DNA from: a virus
IMG/VR virus record: IMGVR_UViG_3300028397_000006
Span: 1 to 35,019 of that record
Direction: 5' to 3' (one strand)
Length of the DNA stretch: 35,019 nt
Shown: one piece after another, positions 21,650-31,504 of the stretch
Layout: the number at the start of each line of letters is the position of its first letter
Position numbering within the stretch: position 1 is the stretch's first letter
Position numbers and translations under genes: made by a program
Notes under the pieces: generated by a model
The model's database searches: none
Told to the model about the DNA's origin: nothing
Seen by the model: the letters and a program-made list of their open reading frames with translations, nothing else

Positions 21650-22453
21650 ATGGCTATAAACGTAAACACAGTATATCAAACAGTCTTATTATTACTTAAT
21701 AAAGAACAAAGAGGCTACATTACTCCTAACGAGTTTAACAAAATAGCCACACAAGTACAATTAGAAATATTCGAACAATACTTTGAAGATTTAAACCAAC
21801 AATTAAGAGGTCCTGGTCTTCAAGATGAATATGCAGACAGAGTAGATAATATAGAAGAAAAAATATCTATATTTAAAACATTTGGACAAGCATTTTACTA
21901 CGGTGCAGATGTAAACGGACCCATAGCTAGTCCTTATTTTTATTTACCAGCAAACGTGCATCGTATTGGCACTATAATGTATAAAGACGAACAACACTTG
22001 CAAATGACTAACAGGGGTGAGTATTTACATTTAAATATGTCTAAGTTAACTCGTCCAAGTAAAAAATACCCATTATATATACAAGAAGGTAACGTTAGCC
22101 CTGTTGATCCACTTAATAGTTCTGTTATATTATGTCCAGAATGTATAAGAATATATGTTTACCCTAGAGAAATAACAGAAGAAATAAGTATTTCCTACAT
22201 TAGAAAACCTTTGGATGTTGTATGGGCTTATAGCGTAGGTAATCTTGGACAATATATATGGGATGGAACACCTAATTCTTCTGGTGTAGTAGTTCCAAAT
22301 ACAGGTTCTCAAAACTTTGAAATAGATAGCACTGAACAAACAGAGGTAATAATAAGAATATTAATGTACTCTGGCGTTGTTATAAGAGATCCACAAATAA
22401 TTCAAGCTGCTGCAGCTCAAGCTCAAGCCACTGAAGTTAATCAAAAAAGTTAA
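21650..22453 (+). CDS. Putative head-tail connector / tail ring protein
   Basis: A 267-residue protein. The N-terminus NVNTVYQTVLLLLNKEQRGY, then ITPNEFNKIATQVQLEIFEQYF, matches a conserved opening I recall in head-tail adaptor or ring proteins of crAss-like and marine Bacteroidota phages (NK.QRGY.TP.EFN..A.Q.QLEIF..YF). A beta-rich middle includes HRIGTIMYKD and ILCPECIRIYVYPREI; the end is Ala/Gln-rich. It starts the tail block after a strong terminator, between head and muzzle-like genes, which fits a P22 gp4-like or T7 gp11-like connector. The name is from memory and position. Confidence 0.7.
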   Translation: MAINVNTVYQTVLLLLNKEQRGYITPNEFNKIATQVQLEIFEQYFEDLNQQLRGPGLQDEYADRVDNIEEKISIFKTFGQAFYYGADVNGPIASPYFYLPANVHRIGTIMYKDEQHLQMTNRGEYLHLNMSKLTRPSKKYPLYIQEGNVSPVDPLNSSVILCPECIRIYVYPREITEEISISYIRKPLDVVWAYSVGNLGQYIWDGTPNSSGVVVPNTGSQNFEIDSTEQTEVIIRILMYSGVVIRDPQIIQAAAAQAQATEVNQKS

Positions 22454-22459
22454 TAATAT

Positions 22460-23788
22460 ATGTCATTTTTAAATAACACTCCAAATGGTGGCTCAATAAC
22501 AGAGACCAATCAACAGTATTACGTTGGCACGCAAAGTAATATAGCTAGTTATACTAACTTAGTGTTGGATTCTATGGTATATACATTCAATGAAATATTA
22601 GAAATGGGTTCTTTAGATTCTTGGGATCCTAGTAATTATGAATACCATTTAAACAATTTTTACGTAGAGGTTAGTCCTGATGGTCTTTCTCCTTATGAAT
22701 TATGGGATGGAACTGGAGGTGTTAACTCACCAGCTGGGCCAAATGGAACTGGTGGAGGTTTTACTATATCTAAATTTTCAAATACACAATCTTTCAGCGT
22801 TTTAAAATTCAATAATCCCGATGCAGTTACAGACGGGTACTATGTTAGAGTAAAATTAAAATCTCAATTAGTTGATGGAGCACCTAACTATGGTGATTAT
22901 CAATACTTGTCTATATTTGAACTAGTAAATAACTTTATGATAGGTTATGTTGGTAATGATAAGTTAATAAGTAAAGTTAAGAGGTCTGATGTGTTGTTTT
23001 ACGCTAAAAGAGGTTTGCAGGAATTTTCATATGATACATTAAGAAGTGTTAAATCAATGGAGTTGACTATACCACCTAGTCTATCTGTTATAATTCCTCA
23101 AGATTATGTTAATTATGTAGGTATAGCTTGGATAGATAAGTCAGGTATAAAACATCCAATATATCCAACTAACTTAACTGGTAATCCTACAGAATCACCT
23201 ATACAAGATACTAATACAACTAATAATCCTTTTGGTTTTAACTTCCCTAGCTCTGGACATGGCATACCTGTTCAAGATCAATTTGGTGAAAACTTAGAAG
23301 GAGCATCAATAACTGAAGGTCAATGGCAAGGTAATAACCCAAACGATCAACCTACTGAAGGAACTATATTTAGAGACGGTATTGGAGATAGTATATACGC
23401 AACCAGAGAAATTGCTTTACTAGGTCAAAGATTTGGATTAGAGCCTGAGTTAGCTAACTATAATGGTTGGTTTACTATGAATACGCGTGAAGGTAAAATA
23501 TCTTTTAGCAGTAACTTAAGTGGTAGGCTAATAATATTAGACTATATATCTGATGGTTTAGCTTATGATCAAGATACTAAAATACCTAAATTAGCAGAAG
23601 AAGCTTTATATATGCACATAGCCTACAGCATATTAGCAAGCAGAAAAAATGTTCCAGAGTATCTAGTTGCTAGATTTAAAAAAGACAGAAGAGCTCAATT
23701 GCGTAATGCAAAAATAAGATTATCAAATATAAAACCCCAAGAGTTTGTCCAAGTTATGAGAGGCAAAGCTAAGTGGATTAAATACTAA
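22460..23788 (+). CDS. Tail/neck structural protein
   Basis: A 442-residue soluble protein six bases after the ring-like gene. The stretch KVKRSDVLFYAKRGLQEFSY near residue 175, VPPSL-like IPPSLSVIIPQDYVNYVGI, and the C-terminal EEALYMHIAYSILASRK with a basic end (KDRRAQLRNAKIRLSNIKPQ) resemble proteins next to the ring protein in related marine phages. The EFSYDTLR..K..E.TIPPSL..IIPQDYVNY pattern also resembles an adaptor fold. It is probably a second connector or neck ring; no enzyme motif is visible. Its partner is likely the 267-residue protein, given conserved adjacency and co-translation. Confidence 0.7.
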   Translation: MSFLNNTPNGGSITETNQQYYVGTQSNIASYTNLVLDSMVYTFNEILEMGSLDSWDPSNYEYHLNNFYVEVSPDGLSPYELWDGTGGVNSPAGPNGTGGGFTISKFSNTQSFSVLKFNNPDAVTDGYYVRVKLKSQLVDGAPNYGDYQYLSIFELVNNFMIGYVGNDKLISKVKRSDVLFYAKRGLQEFSYDTLRSVKSMELTIPPSLSVIIPQDYVNYVGIAWIDKSGIKHPIYPTNLTGNPTESPIQDTNTTNNPFGFNFPSSGHGIPVQDQFGENLEGASITEGQWQGNNPNDQPTEGTIFRDGIGDSIYATREIALLGQRFGLEPELANYNGWFTMNTREGKISFSSNLSGRLIILDYISDGLAYDQDTKIPKLAEEALYMHIAYSILASRKNVPEYLVARFKKDRRAQLRNAKIRLSNIKPQEFVQVMRGKAKWIKY

Positions 23789-23792
23789 TTAA

Positions 23793-26700
23793 ATGCCAGA
23801 AGCTAAAAATACATTTATCCAGTCCAAAATGAATAAGGACATGGATGGTAGAATACTACCTAATGGTCAATATAGAGACGGTGAAAACGTTCAAATAAGT
23901 AGATCAGAAGGAGACGATGTTGGAGCATTAGAAACAGTTTTAGGTAATGTAAAACTTACAGACTTTGGTTTAAGTGGTGAAAATTTAAAAACAATTGGAA
24001 GTTACTTTGACGATAATAGTAATCGTGTGTTTTTATTTTTAACTAATTACACAGACTCTTCACCAAATCAACTAGATAATGAAGCTATAAATGTTACAGG
24101 AGTTTTTTGTTATATAGTATCTTACAATGTTCAAACTAAAGTATCTTCAATATTAGTAGAAGGTAGTTTTTTAAATTTTTCTCAAACTCATCATATTGTT
24201 GGGGTTAATTTACTAGAAAATCTATTGTTTTTTACAGATAATAGAAACCAACCTAGAAAAATTGATATTAACTTAGCAGGCTCTAATTACTACTATACAG
24301 AAGATCAAATATCTGTTGCTAAATACTATCCCTATAAAGCTCCATTACTAATGAAATTTATACCAGGTAGTGGACCTGATGCTATTAAATGGGAGTCAAC
24401 AATGACTGATACAACTAGTGAGTACTTGCCAATACATACAGCGGCTCAGGTAAAAAACTTTGATAGCACTGATTCCAGCGTGGTTTACCTTACTGGTTGT
24501 TACACTAATATAATGCCTAAAACACCTGGTTACGTAGGTCAACCAAATGGTTGTTTAATAACCGGGCAAGGTGTTGCAGCTGGTACTACTTTAGAAGAAG
24601 TATTAAGTATTGACACTGCAAATAATGTAACTACTATAAAAACAAGTCTACCAATAAGCGGAGGTAGTATTAAACCTATACTTTATTTTCAATTCAAAAA
24701 TCCAGAATACTCCATAATATGGCCAGGTGATCCTGAGTATTTAAAAGAAAAATTTGTTAGATTTAGCTATAGATTCAAATTTGACAACAATGAATATTCT
24801 TTAATAGCTCCATTCACACAAACTGCTTTCATACCTCAACAAGATGGTTATTTCATAGGTGATAAATATAAACTTGATTCAACAGTTTTAGTAAGCAACG
24901 AACCTTCACCTCCTTCTATTTTTGGTCAAGAAGCAGAAACATTTGATTCTACTGTTGTTCCTTTTATGCAAAACAAAGTGACTAATATAGAAATATGTTT
25001 AATATCACCAACCAATGGTAATGATGAAACTTATATAAATTGGTCTCAATTAAATGATGTTTTAAAAGTTATAGAGGTTGATATACTAATAAAAGACTCT
25101 TCTAGCAATAACGTTTATGTTGTTGAAACACTTGGCTTATCAGAATTAAAAAACGTAAATAGCAAATATTTATTATACGATTATCAAAGTAAAAAACCAT
25201 GGAGAGTTTTACCAACAGATCAAGTAACTAGAGTAAGCGATGTTATCCCACTTAGAGCATTGGCCCAGGAAATATCTGGGAACAGAGTAATATATGCAAA
25301 CTTTGTTGAAAAAAATGCATCACCAGAAAGACTAGACTATTATTTATCTGTTGGGCAAAAACCTTTTATACCTGATTATACTGACGGAGCAACAGTGGTT
25401 GATCAAGAGTTTCAGTACGTTAGAAAAGAATATCAAAACCATACTTTAAAACAAAATAGAACATATCAAGTTGGTGTAGTATTATCTGATAGGTATGGTA
25501 GAAGATCAAATGTAATTCTTTCTGAATTAGTAGACTTTCAAGAAAATCCTAGTGCAAAAAAGAACTCAACTATATTTCATAATTATGCAGATTCTAATAA
25601 TTTAATAATATATGACAAGAATCAAATACCTAACGAAGCCGCCAATACTTGGCCAGGTGATAATTTAAGTATTGTTTGGAATAACGTAATACCAGAAGAA
25701 AAAACTAATGATGGTTATCCAGGAGTATACTCTATTAATGATGGAACTTTAGTTAACATTTTAGTAAACCCAGGTCTTACGGCAACTTTTCCTGCTAACA
25801 GTAGTTGCACGTTTGATGTTACAAATAGTCTTTTTAGCCCCACAGCTAACGCTCAAATTAAAGCATTTAGTGATGCTGATGGTAATGTATCTGAAATTGA
25901 AATTAAATCAAGTGATAATAATTGGGTGGATGGTATGGAAGTGGTTGCTCCTTGGCAGGGTTCTGTTTTCCCGTGCCCAGGTTGGGTAGGTGAATCGTTT
26001 AGAGGTAATGCAGTTTGCCCAGCTGACAGGCCTTTAGGTTGGTATAGTTATAATATAGTAGTAAAACAAACAGAGCAAGAATATTACAATGTATATATGC
26101 CTAGCGCTTTAGCTGGCTACCCATGTAATCAAAACATTGATGGAAAAGTTGATGATACTTTTGGCGAAACTCCTAAAATGATTTATCCTCTAGGTCAACA
26201 AAACGCAACATCACATTTAACCTTAATTGGAGACAATATAAACAAAGTGCCTAGAGATTTAAACGAAGTAGGCCCTGAGCAGAAGTCTTTTAGAAGTTCA
26301 GAAAGATTGTTTCATAGAGTAGAGGGTATTTTACTTCAGGACAACAACGACGATATTCAATACTCTAGTCAGTCTTATTCACCTTCTTTAAAAGGAGATA
26401 AAGTTGTTACTATATCAAATATGTCAAAATTAGATTTAGGTAATTTAATAACTAATCCTGCTTATCCTATATTACCTAATTCAATATATAAAGCAGAAAC
26501 TGATCCTTTTATAGCTAGAATAAGTACGGACAAAAAGTTTGGTATAGTAGCAAATAGCAGTATTAATGGTTGTATAACAATAGAGAAAAAGGTAGATCCT
26601 GATGATGATACTAAAAATCTTATAGAAGTTAACAACACTGAGTTTGCTATTGGACCTACATTAAGCGTAAGTGAAACTAAACCAGTAGAAAGTTTATTAG

Positions 26701-29054
26701 ATATATTTTGGGAAACATCTAGTAGTGGCTTGATAAGTGATTTAAATGAAAAAATTAAAAGTGTAGATAATACAGCGCCATCTGGATTTTCTCCAGTTTC
26801 TATAAGTTGGAGCGAAGGTGATCCCTATGGTAGTTCTATATCTGGACAGTTTTCAGCAGTTGGACCAACTGGTTTAACATTAGTAGGTTCTTCAGAAATA
26901 TCTTTAATTGAAGTTACTAGAGGTGACAATGTACCCTGTATTGATCAATTTGAGTTGGTTCAATTAGGCTTTGGTGAAGTTGAACTAAAGATAGCTGCAG
27001 CTAGCCAAACTAATCCAGGTTTCTTACATTGGCAAGATCAACTGAAAAATCAATATACATTTAAGTTTGAACTAACAAACACTACAACTAACTCTTCGAG
27101 TTTTACTTCTTTAACAGGTTATCTAAGTAACAAACCGCCAGTTGAAAGATTAGAAGCTGTTAATAGTAATGGTAATAATGTTGAAATAAACTGGGTGGAC
27201 GTTAAAGAATCTATATGTGTAAGAGGTGACCTAGATACTCAGTCTAAAAGAGAAGATGCACAAACCATGTCTTTAAAAGCTGTTCAAGGTAGTCAAAAAT
27301 TTGGTATCAGATGGGATGATAACCCTTTGCTTAGCAAATCGTGGAGAAGTTATGTTGATCCTGAATCTTCTTTTTCAAATACTACTGTTAACTTTGGAGT
27401 TATAGAACCAACTACAGTTAAATATATCAATGCTGCACCATATTTTAATGAATCATCTCCATGTTGCGTAGACACAAATGAAGATAGTGGCGATATTAGA
27501 CAATCAGGAATGTATGACTTTGGGTGGTTTGGTGGACCCACATTACCTGGTACTCAAGATAGTAAAAACGGTGATGGTAGATTTAGACCAACTACTTACC
27601 AACCGGGTGATAGTAGTTTAAATAGCTGCACGTATTCTCAAAAAATATATGCTCCAGATCCTTCACTATACCCTATTAATAATGATAATTACCCAGTTTC
27701 AGGTAATAGTGGCGAGTATTTGGAAATGCCTAAATATTTTAGAGGAGCTACAGGTTGGAGTTCTCAACCAGATATAAAGTTTAATAGTTCTATACTTGAA
27801 GAAACTGCATTTACCAAAGACGTACAAACAAACACAGGTACCGCTGAGTGGGATGGTTCTTTTGCTGTTATGAACGGGGAATTTGGCAGTGAAATACTTG
27901 AAAGTTGGCCAAATATAAATGGATCACCATCTGGTATAGGAACCGCATTAGAGATACAATGGTCTATTCCTAGAATGTACCAGGTTAGCATGATGATTCC
28001 ACATGGTAATGAAATACCATTTGGAAATACATCAGACTTCTTTTTTGGAACAAATATCCTAGCGGACGTTATGGATTGTTATGGTGATAAAAATTTTTTA
28101 ACAAAATTTCCTTTTGATCAACCTTATTACTGGGAAATGCCTTCAAGAACATCCGCACCTCTAGTTATTCCTAAATCAACAGGTGCTAAATATTTTGATG
28201 TTCAACCAGCTGGTGAAGTTGTATTTGGTTTAATACCTGAAACTGTTATCAACTCCTTAAGTAACAGCGATAGAAATGCTATATTAAAATACATACCAAG
28301 GGGTCCAATATACTGGGATAACAGTTCTAATTCTACTAGAGCTGGTTTTCAAGGAGAAAGCCAACTAGATCCAGAAAACAAACTTGGAGAACAAGTAGTA
28401 GGTTTTAAACAAAACGCATATCAAACTAGTGATTCAGCAAATGAATATCCTCATCATTATTGGCCAGATATAAATGGTTTACTCCAGAACGATCCAGAAG
28501 GTCTTTATAGTGCTTTTAAAAGCACGCCTAGCTATGCAAACGCTCCAGACTTTATGAAAATAAGAAATGGTGCAAATACTTTTTATCAGTTTAATCTTGA
28601 ACACACTGGTTATATTAGTAAGGTTGTTTGCGGTGACTCTGATCAATATGATTTTTTTCCATACTATTCTAATGCTGCAAAAACTATTGGTAACTGGGCA
28701 CCTAATGCGTCTCAAGTAGCTAATGCTATGGGTCATTTGTTTTATCTAGGTGGTATTAATAACTCTGGATACGGTAGTTCTACAAATGGTCAAGCGTTCT
28801 TTATACAACCAGAGCAAACGCAACCTGGCTATCAAAAAGCAAAAGCAAAGATACATGCTGGAACTCCAGGTGCCACTTCGCAATCATGGAATGGTCCTAA
28901 TGCGTTTGGTGTTGGGTTACCAGGTGGTAGATATGTTGTTACAGTAAGAGCAACTGATGTAGGTGGTGATGGCGCTTTTGTAGAGTGGGATGTACCTGTA
29001 TACTTGCCATGGTGGAGTACTAGAACAAATACACCTCTGAGGTTGAACCCGTAA
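23793..29054 (+). CDS. Giant tail protein, stabilisation/muzzle-like candidate
   Basis: A 1753-residue protein and the largest in the window. The opening TFIQSKMNKDMDGRILPNGQ, then YRDGENVQISRSE, resembles the N-terminal segment of phage tail tubular/stabilisation proteins such as the crAss muzzle and P22 gp10-like proteins (K..MN.D.D.R..PNG.YR...N...). Long beta-rich regions follow, with many Gly/Asn/Ser turns and few Cys. No transmembrane segment, signal peptide, protease or lysozyme motif was found. The C-terminus (VEWDVPVYLPWWSTRTN) is aromatic. The next gene looks like the remaining beta-propeller part. It likely forms the nozzle of a short tail; the exact fold is inferred. Confidence 0.75.
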   Translation: MPEAKNTFIQSKMNKDMDGRILPNGQYRDGENVQISRSEGDDVGALETVLGNVKLTDFGLSGENLKTIGSYFDDNSNRVFLFLTNYTDSSPNQLDNEAINVTGVFCYIVSYNVQTKVSSILVEGSFLNFSQTHHIVGVNLLENLLFFTDNRNQPRKIDINLAGSNYYYTEDQISVAKYYPYKAPLLMKFIPGSGPDAIKWESTMTDTTSEYLPIHTAAQVKNFDSTDSSVVYLTGCYTNIMPKTPGYVGQPNGCLITGQGVAAGTTLEEVLSIDTANNVTTIKTSLPISGGSIKPILYFQFKNPEYSIIWPGDPEYLKEKFVRFSYRFKFDNNEYSLIAPFTQTAFIPQQDGYFIGDKYKLDSTVLVSNEPSPPSIFGQEAETFDSTVVPFMQNKVTNIEICLISPTNGNDETYINWSQLNDVLKVIEVDILIKDSSSNNVYVVETLGLSELKNVNSKYLLYDYQSKKPWRVLPTDQVTRVSDVIPLRALAQEISGNRVIYANFVEKNASPERLDYYLSVGQKPFIPDYTDGATVVDQEFQYVRKEYQNHTLKQNRTYQVGVVLSDRYGRRSNVILSELVDFQENPSAKKNSTIFHNYADSNNLIIYDKNQIPNEAANTWPGDNLSIVWNNVIPEEKTNDGYPGVYSINDGTLVNILVNPGLTATFPANSSCTFDVTNSLFSPTANAQIKAFSDADGNVSEIEIKSSDNNWVDGMEVVAPWQGSVFPCPGWVGESFRGNAVCPADRPLGWYSYNIVVKQTEQEYYNVYMPSALAGYPCNQNIDGKVDDTFGETPKMIYPLGQQNATSHLTLIGDNINKVPRDLNEVGPEQKSFRSSERLFHRVEGILLQDNNDDIQYSSQSYSPSLKGDKVVTISNMSKLDLGNLITNPAYPILPNSIYKAETDPFIARISTDKKFGIVANSSINGCITIEKKVDPDDDTKNLIEVNNTEFAIGPTLSVSETKPVESLLDIFWETSSSGLISDLNEKIKSVDNTAPSGFSPVSISWSEGDPYGSSISGQFSAVGPTGLTLVGSSEISLIEVTRGDNVPCIDQFELVQLGFGEVELKIAAASQTNPGFLHWQDQLKNQYTFKFELTNTTTNSSSFTSLTGYLSNKPPVERLEAVNSNGNNVEINWVDVKESICVRGDLDTQSKREDAQTMSLKAVQGSQKFGIRWDDNPLLSKSWRSYVDPESSFSNTTVNFGVIEPTTVKYINAAPYFNESSPCCVDTNEDSGDIRQSGMYDFGWFGGPTLPGTQDSKNGDGRFRPTTYQPGDSSLNSCTYSQKIYAPDPSLYPINNDNYPVSGNSGEYLEMPKYFRGATGWSSQPDIKFNSSILEETAFTKDVQTNTGTAEWDGSFAVMNGEFGSEILESWPNINGSPSGIGTALEIQWSIPRMYQVSMMIPHGNEIPFGNTSDFFFGTNILADVMDCYGDKNFLTKFPFDQPYYWEMPSRTSAPLVIPKSTGAKYFDVQPAGEVVFGLIPETVINSLSNSDRNAILKYIPRGPIYWDNSSNSTRAGFQGESQLDPENKLGEQVVGFKQNAYQTSDSANEYPHHYWPDINGLLQNDPEGLYSAFKSTPSYANAPDFMKIRNGANTFYQFNLEHTGYISKVVCGDSDQYDFFPYYSNAAKTIGNWAPNASQVANAMGHLFYLGGINNSGYGSSTNGQAFFIQPEQTQPGYQKAKAKIHAGTPGATSQSWNGPNAFGVGLPGGRYVVTVRATDVGGDGAFVEWDVPVYLPWWSTRTNTPLRLNP

Positions 29055-29083
29055 AAAATTAAAAAACAAAGTGATTATATATT

Positions 29084-31090
29084 ATGGCTTATCAATTACC
29101 AATTAAATATTACAACGCTTTTTGGTTAAAAAAAGTAGTAGGAAGTTCTATAAAATCAACTCAAAGTGATAATGCTTCAACAGTAACAACAGAGGTTGAA
29201 GTTGGAGGAAATGAAAATTCAACTGGAACACTCAAAGGTGGTTACATAATACCTACATGGCCTGGTTTACCTTGGGGTGATAAACTATCAAAACCTGATG
29301 TTACAAATCCAGATGTGCTAATTCCATACCCTTGTTTTCCTTGGGGAGGAAGAGATTGGAATTCTTATAATCCTATAGGTGGATCTGGGTCTCAATTAGA
29401 TTTACCCGAATGCGGCGGTAGCTTAGTTAGTGTAAACCCTACTGAAGAACAAGGTAAAGAAAGACAGTGGGCTATTGAGGAAGCTAGAATATTTGGTGGT
29501 TACAATAACACCACTGTAGATTTTGGCGTTAAAGCTTACACTGTTGAAGAAGATAATCAACAAACAATTAGAAGCTCTTCGTTAATTTATTCCGGTATAT
29601 TTAATTCATTAACTGGTGTAAATAATACAAATGTTTTTTCAACAGCAAATCCTATAACTAAAAGTGTAGATCCAGAAAATGGATCTATTCAGAAGCTTTA
29701 TTCCTATGATACTAACTTAACTATATTTCAAGAAAATAAAGTTAGCAAAGCATTGATAGACAAAGACGCAATATATTCTGCTGAAGGCGTTGGAACACCT
29801 GTTTCTTCTACTAAAACGGTTATAGGACAGATTGTTCCTTACGTTGGTGAATTTGGTATAAGCAAAAATCCCGAGTCATGGGCTCAATTTGGTTTTAGAC
29901 AGTATTTTACAGATAAATATAGAAACGCTGTAATGAGATTATCTAGAGATGGTTTAACTGAAATATCCTCATATGGTATGACTGATTATTTTAGAGATAG
30001 GTTTTCCACAATAACTGACCAACCTTTAAGAAGATCTTTATCATTTAGATATTTTGACGAAGGTTTAGTTGCTGAACAATATATAAATACCATTGAAATT
30101 TTTGATAGCTCTTGTAGTGCTGATAATATAATAATAGGTTCTTCTATTCAAATAAATAACATACAAGTACCAGGTCTTTTTGTTACTAATGTATCGACAG
30201 GTAGTGGCTCTGGCATAAGGGTTGTTTCGGTTTCACTGCCATGGAGACCAGATACATTTGGATTAACATCATACAGTGAAATAGCAAGTGATTATCCAAT
30301 ATCTTTTGTTACATACGTTTATGATGAGCTTTTAGGTGCTTTTGATAACCATAACAATAATTACGTGTTATCTATAAAAGATGGTGTTACGCAACCATGT
30401 TCTAGAGTTTCAGAAGGTAGAGAAGTTGGAGACAACTTCGACTATACAAATCAATTTAGAACTTACAACACGTTTAATACAGTTAACTTTGACGAAAGCA
30501 TAAATGGTTGGGTTAGTTTTTACAGCTACAATCCTACAACGATGGGTAGTTTAAAAAATGAGTTTTATACTGTTAATAATTTCGACTTATATCAACATTA
30601 TCAAGGAGGCCAACTAAATCATGGTAATTTTTATGGTACACAATATAAATCTTCAATAGAATTTATATTTAATCCTAAGCCATCTATATCTAAAAACTTC
30701 CAAACAATAGGATATGAAGGTAGTAATGGTTGGCAAGTAGAATACTTTGTGTCAGATAGTACCGCAGCGTTGTTTAATACTTTTTCAAATACTTACTACC
30801 CAGCTCAAGACAAGATAAATAGTATTCCAAGTCTTCAAGAAGGTGAATATATAGATGAAAACACCCAAATGAAGCAATACGCTGGATTTTATTTAAAAGA
30901 AAACAAATATGTAGCTAATTTAGTTAATGCTTCACAACCATTCGATGGTGAAGTTGTATTTGGAAATTCAATGAGTGGTATAAAAGGTTTTTACACAACA
31001 GTTAAATTAAGTACAGATGATTCTACTCAGCTAGGTGGAGTTAAAGAACTATATTGCGTGTCAAGTAAATTTGTGGTGTCATCACAATAA
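29084..31090 (+). CDS. Tail protein, muzzle C-terminal-like
   Basis: A 668-residue protein. Residues about 130-310 (EEARIFGGYNNTTVDFGVKAY, SLIYSGIFNSLTGVNNTN, LTIFQENKVSKALIDKDAIY, GMTDYFRDRF) match patterns I recall from the C-terminal parts of large stabilisation/muzzle proteins in Bacteroidota phages, with recurring FQE..V...L.D.D.IY and GA/GAFDNHNNNYVLSI propeller-blade-like strands. It starts 29 bases after the 1753-residue protein, with an AGTGATTATATATT leader directly before the ATG. Together they could be a split version of one long protein, or the normal pair in this lineage. No enzyme motif is seen. Confidence 0.75.
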   Translation: MAYQLPIKYYNAFWLKKVVGSSIKSTQSDNASTVTTEVEVGGNENSTGTLKGGYIIPTWPGLPWGDKLSKPDVTNPDVLIPYPCFPWGGRDWNSYNPIGGSGSQLDLPECGGSLVSVNPTEEQGKERQWAIEEARIFGGYNNTTVDFGVKAYTVEEDNQQTIRSSSLIYSGIFNSLTGVNNTNVFSTANPITKSVDPENGSIQKLYSYDTNLTIFQENKVSKALIDKDAIYSAEGVGTPVSSTKTVIGQIVPYVGEFGISKNPESWAQFGFRQYFTDKYRNAVMRLSRDGLTEISSYGMTDYFRDRFSTITDQPLRRSLSFRYFDEGLVAEQYINTIEIFDSSCSADNIIIGSSIQINNIQVPGLFVTNVSTGSGSGIRVVSVSLPWRPDTFGLTSYSEIASDYPISFVTYVYDELLGAFDNHNNNYVLSIKDGVTQPCSRVSEGREVGDNFDYTNQFRTYNTFNTVNFDESINGWVSFYSYNPTTMGSLKNEFYTVNNFDLYQHYQGGQLNHGNFYGTQYKSSIEFIFNPKPSISKNFQTIGYEGSNGWQVEYFVSDSTAALFNTFSNTYYPAQDKINSIPSLQEGEYIDENTQMKQYAGFYLKENKYVANLVNASQPFDGEVVFGNSMSGIKGFYTTVKLSTDDSTQLGGVKELYCVSSKFVVSSQ

Positions 31091-31096
31091 TATTAT

Positions 31097-31498
31097 ATGA
31101 AATTAAATACAAGACAATTACAACAAAAAGATTTAGATACAATAAGAAAATGGTGGGAAGCTTGGCCTGATTGGGTTGATCCTGGTGAAGGGTTTTTACC
31201 TAAAACAGGTTTAGTTGTAACATCAAATGACAAGTTAATAATGGCTTCTTTTGTTTATTTAACCAATGCAGATGTAGCTTTATATGAATGGATTATATCA
31301 GACCCAGATTATAGAGAGGACGATAGACAAGAAGCTGTAGAGTTAATGACTAATGAAGCTGAGAAAATGGTTAAAAGCTTAGGATATAAGTTTTTATTTT
31401 CTATTTGCAGACATAAGAAACTCGGAGAAACGTATAAAAAATTAGGATGGCACAAAGATGAAGAGCCATCGTTTGAATTTGTAAAACTTATAAAATAA
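31097..31498 (+). CDS. GNAT-family N-acetyltransferase
   Basis: A 133-residue protein with GNAT layout: beta strands around LIMASFVYLTNADVALYEWI, then the acetyl-CoA-loop region SDPDYREDDRQEAVELM (R73 to about M84), where RxxDRxEA takes the place of the usual Q/RxxGxG/A, a helix, the strand YKFLFSICRHKKL, and the C-terminal signature YKKLGW (113-118). The substrate is unknown. It is embedded between tail and ejection genes, six to seven bases from each neighbour, so it is made with virion proteins and could modify one of them or a host target. Assignment to the fold is fairly secure, activity less so. Confidence 0.75.
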   Translation: MKLNTRQLQQKDLDTIRKWWEAWPDWVDPGEGFLPKTGLVVTSNDKLIMASFVYLTNADVALYEWIISDPDYREDDRQEAVELMTNEAEKMVKSLGYKFLFSICRHKKLGETYKKLGWHKDEEPSFEFVKLIK

Positions 31499-31504
31499 AT
31501 AAAT

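Noticed and set aside
27608-27617. GTGATAGTAG inside the giant tail gene
   Set aside because: Only a partial match to the dyad element in coding sequence, with no TATAA box.
29070-29083. AGTGATTATATATT before 29084 as a further copy of the element
   Set aside because: It is directly against the start codon, so a promoter here would give a leaderless or internal start; the match is short and AT-rich.
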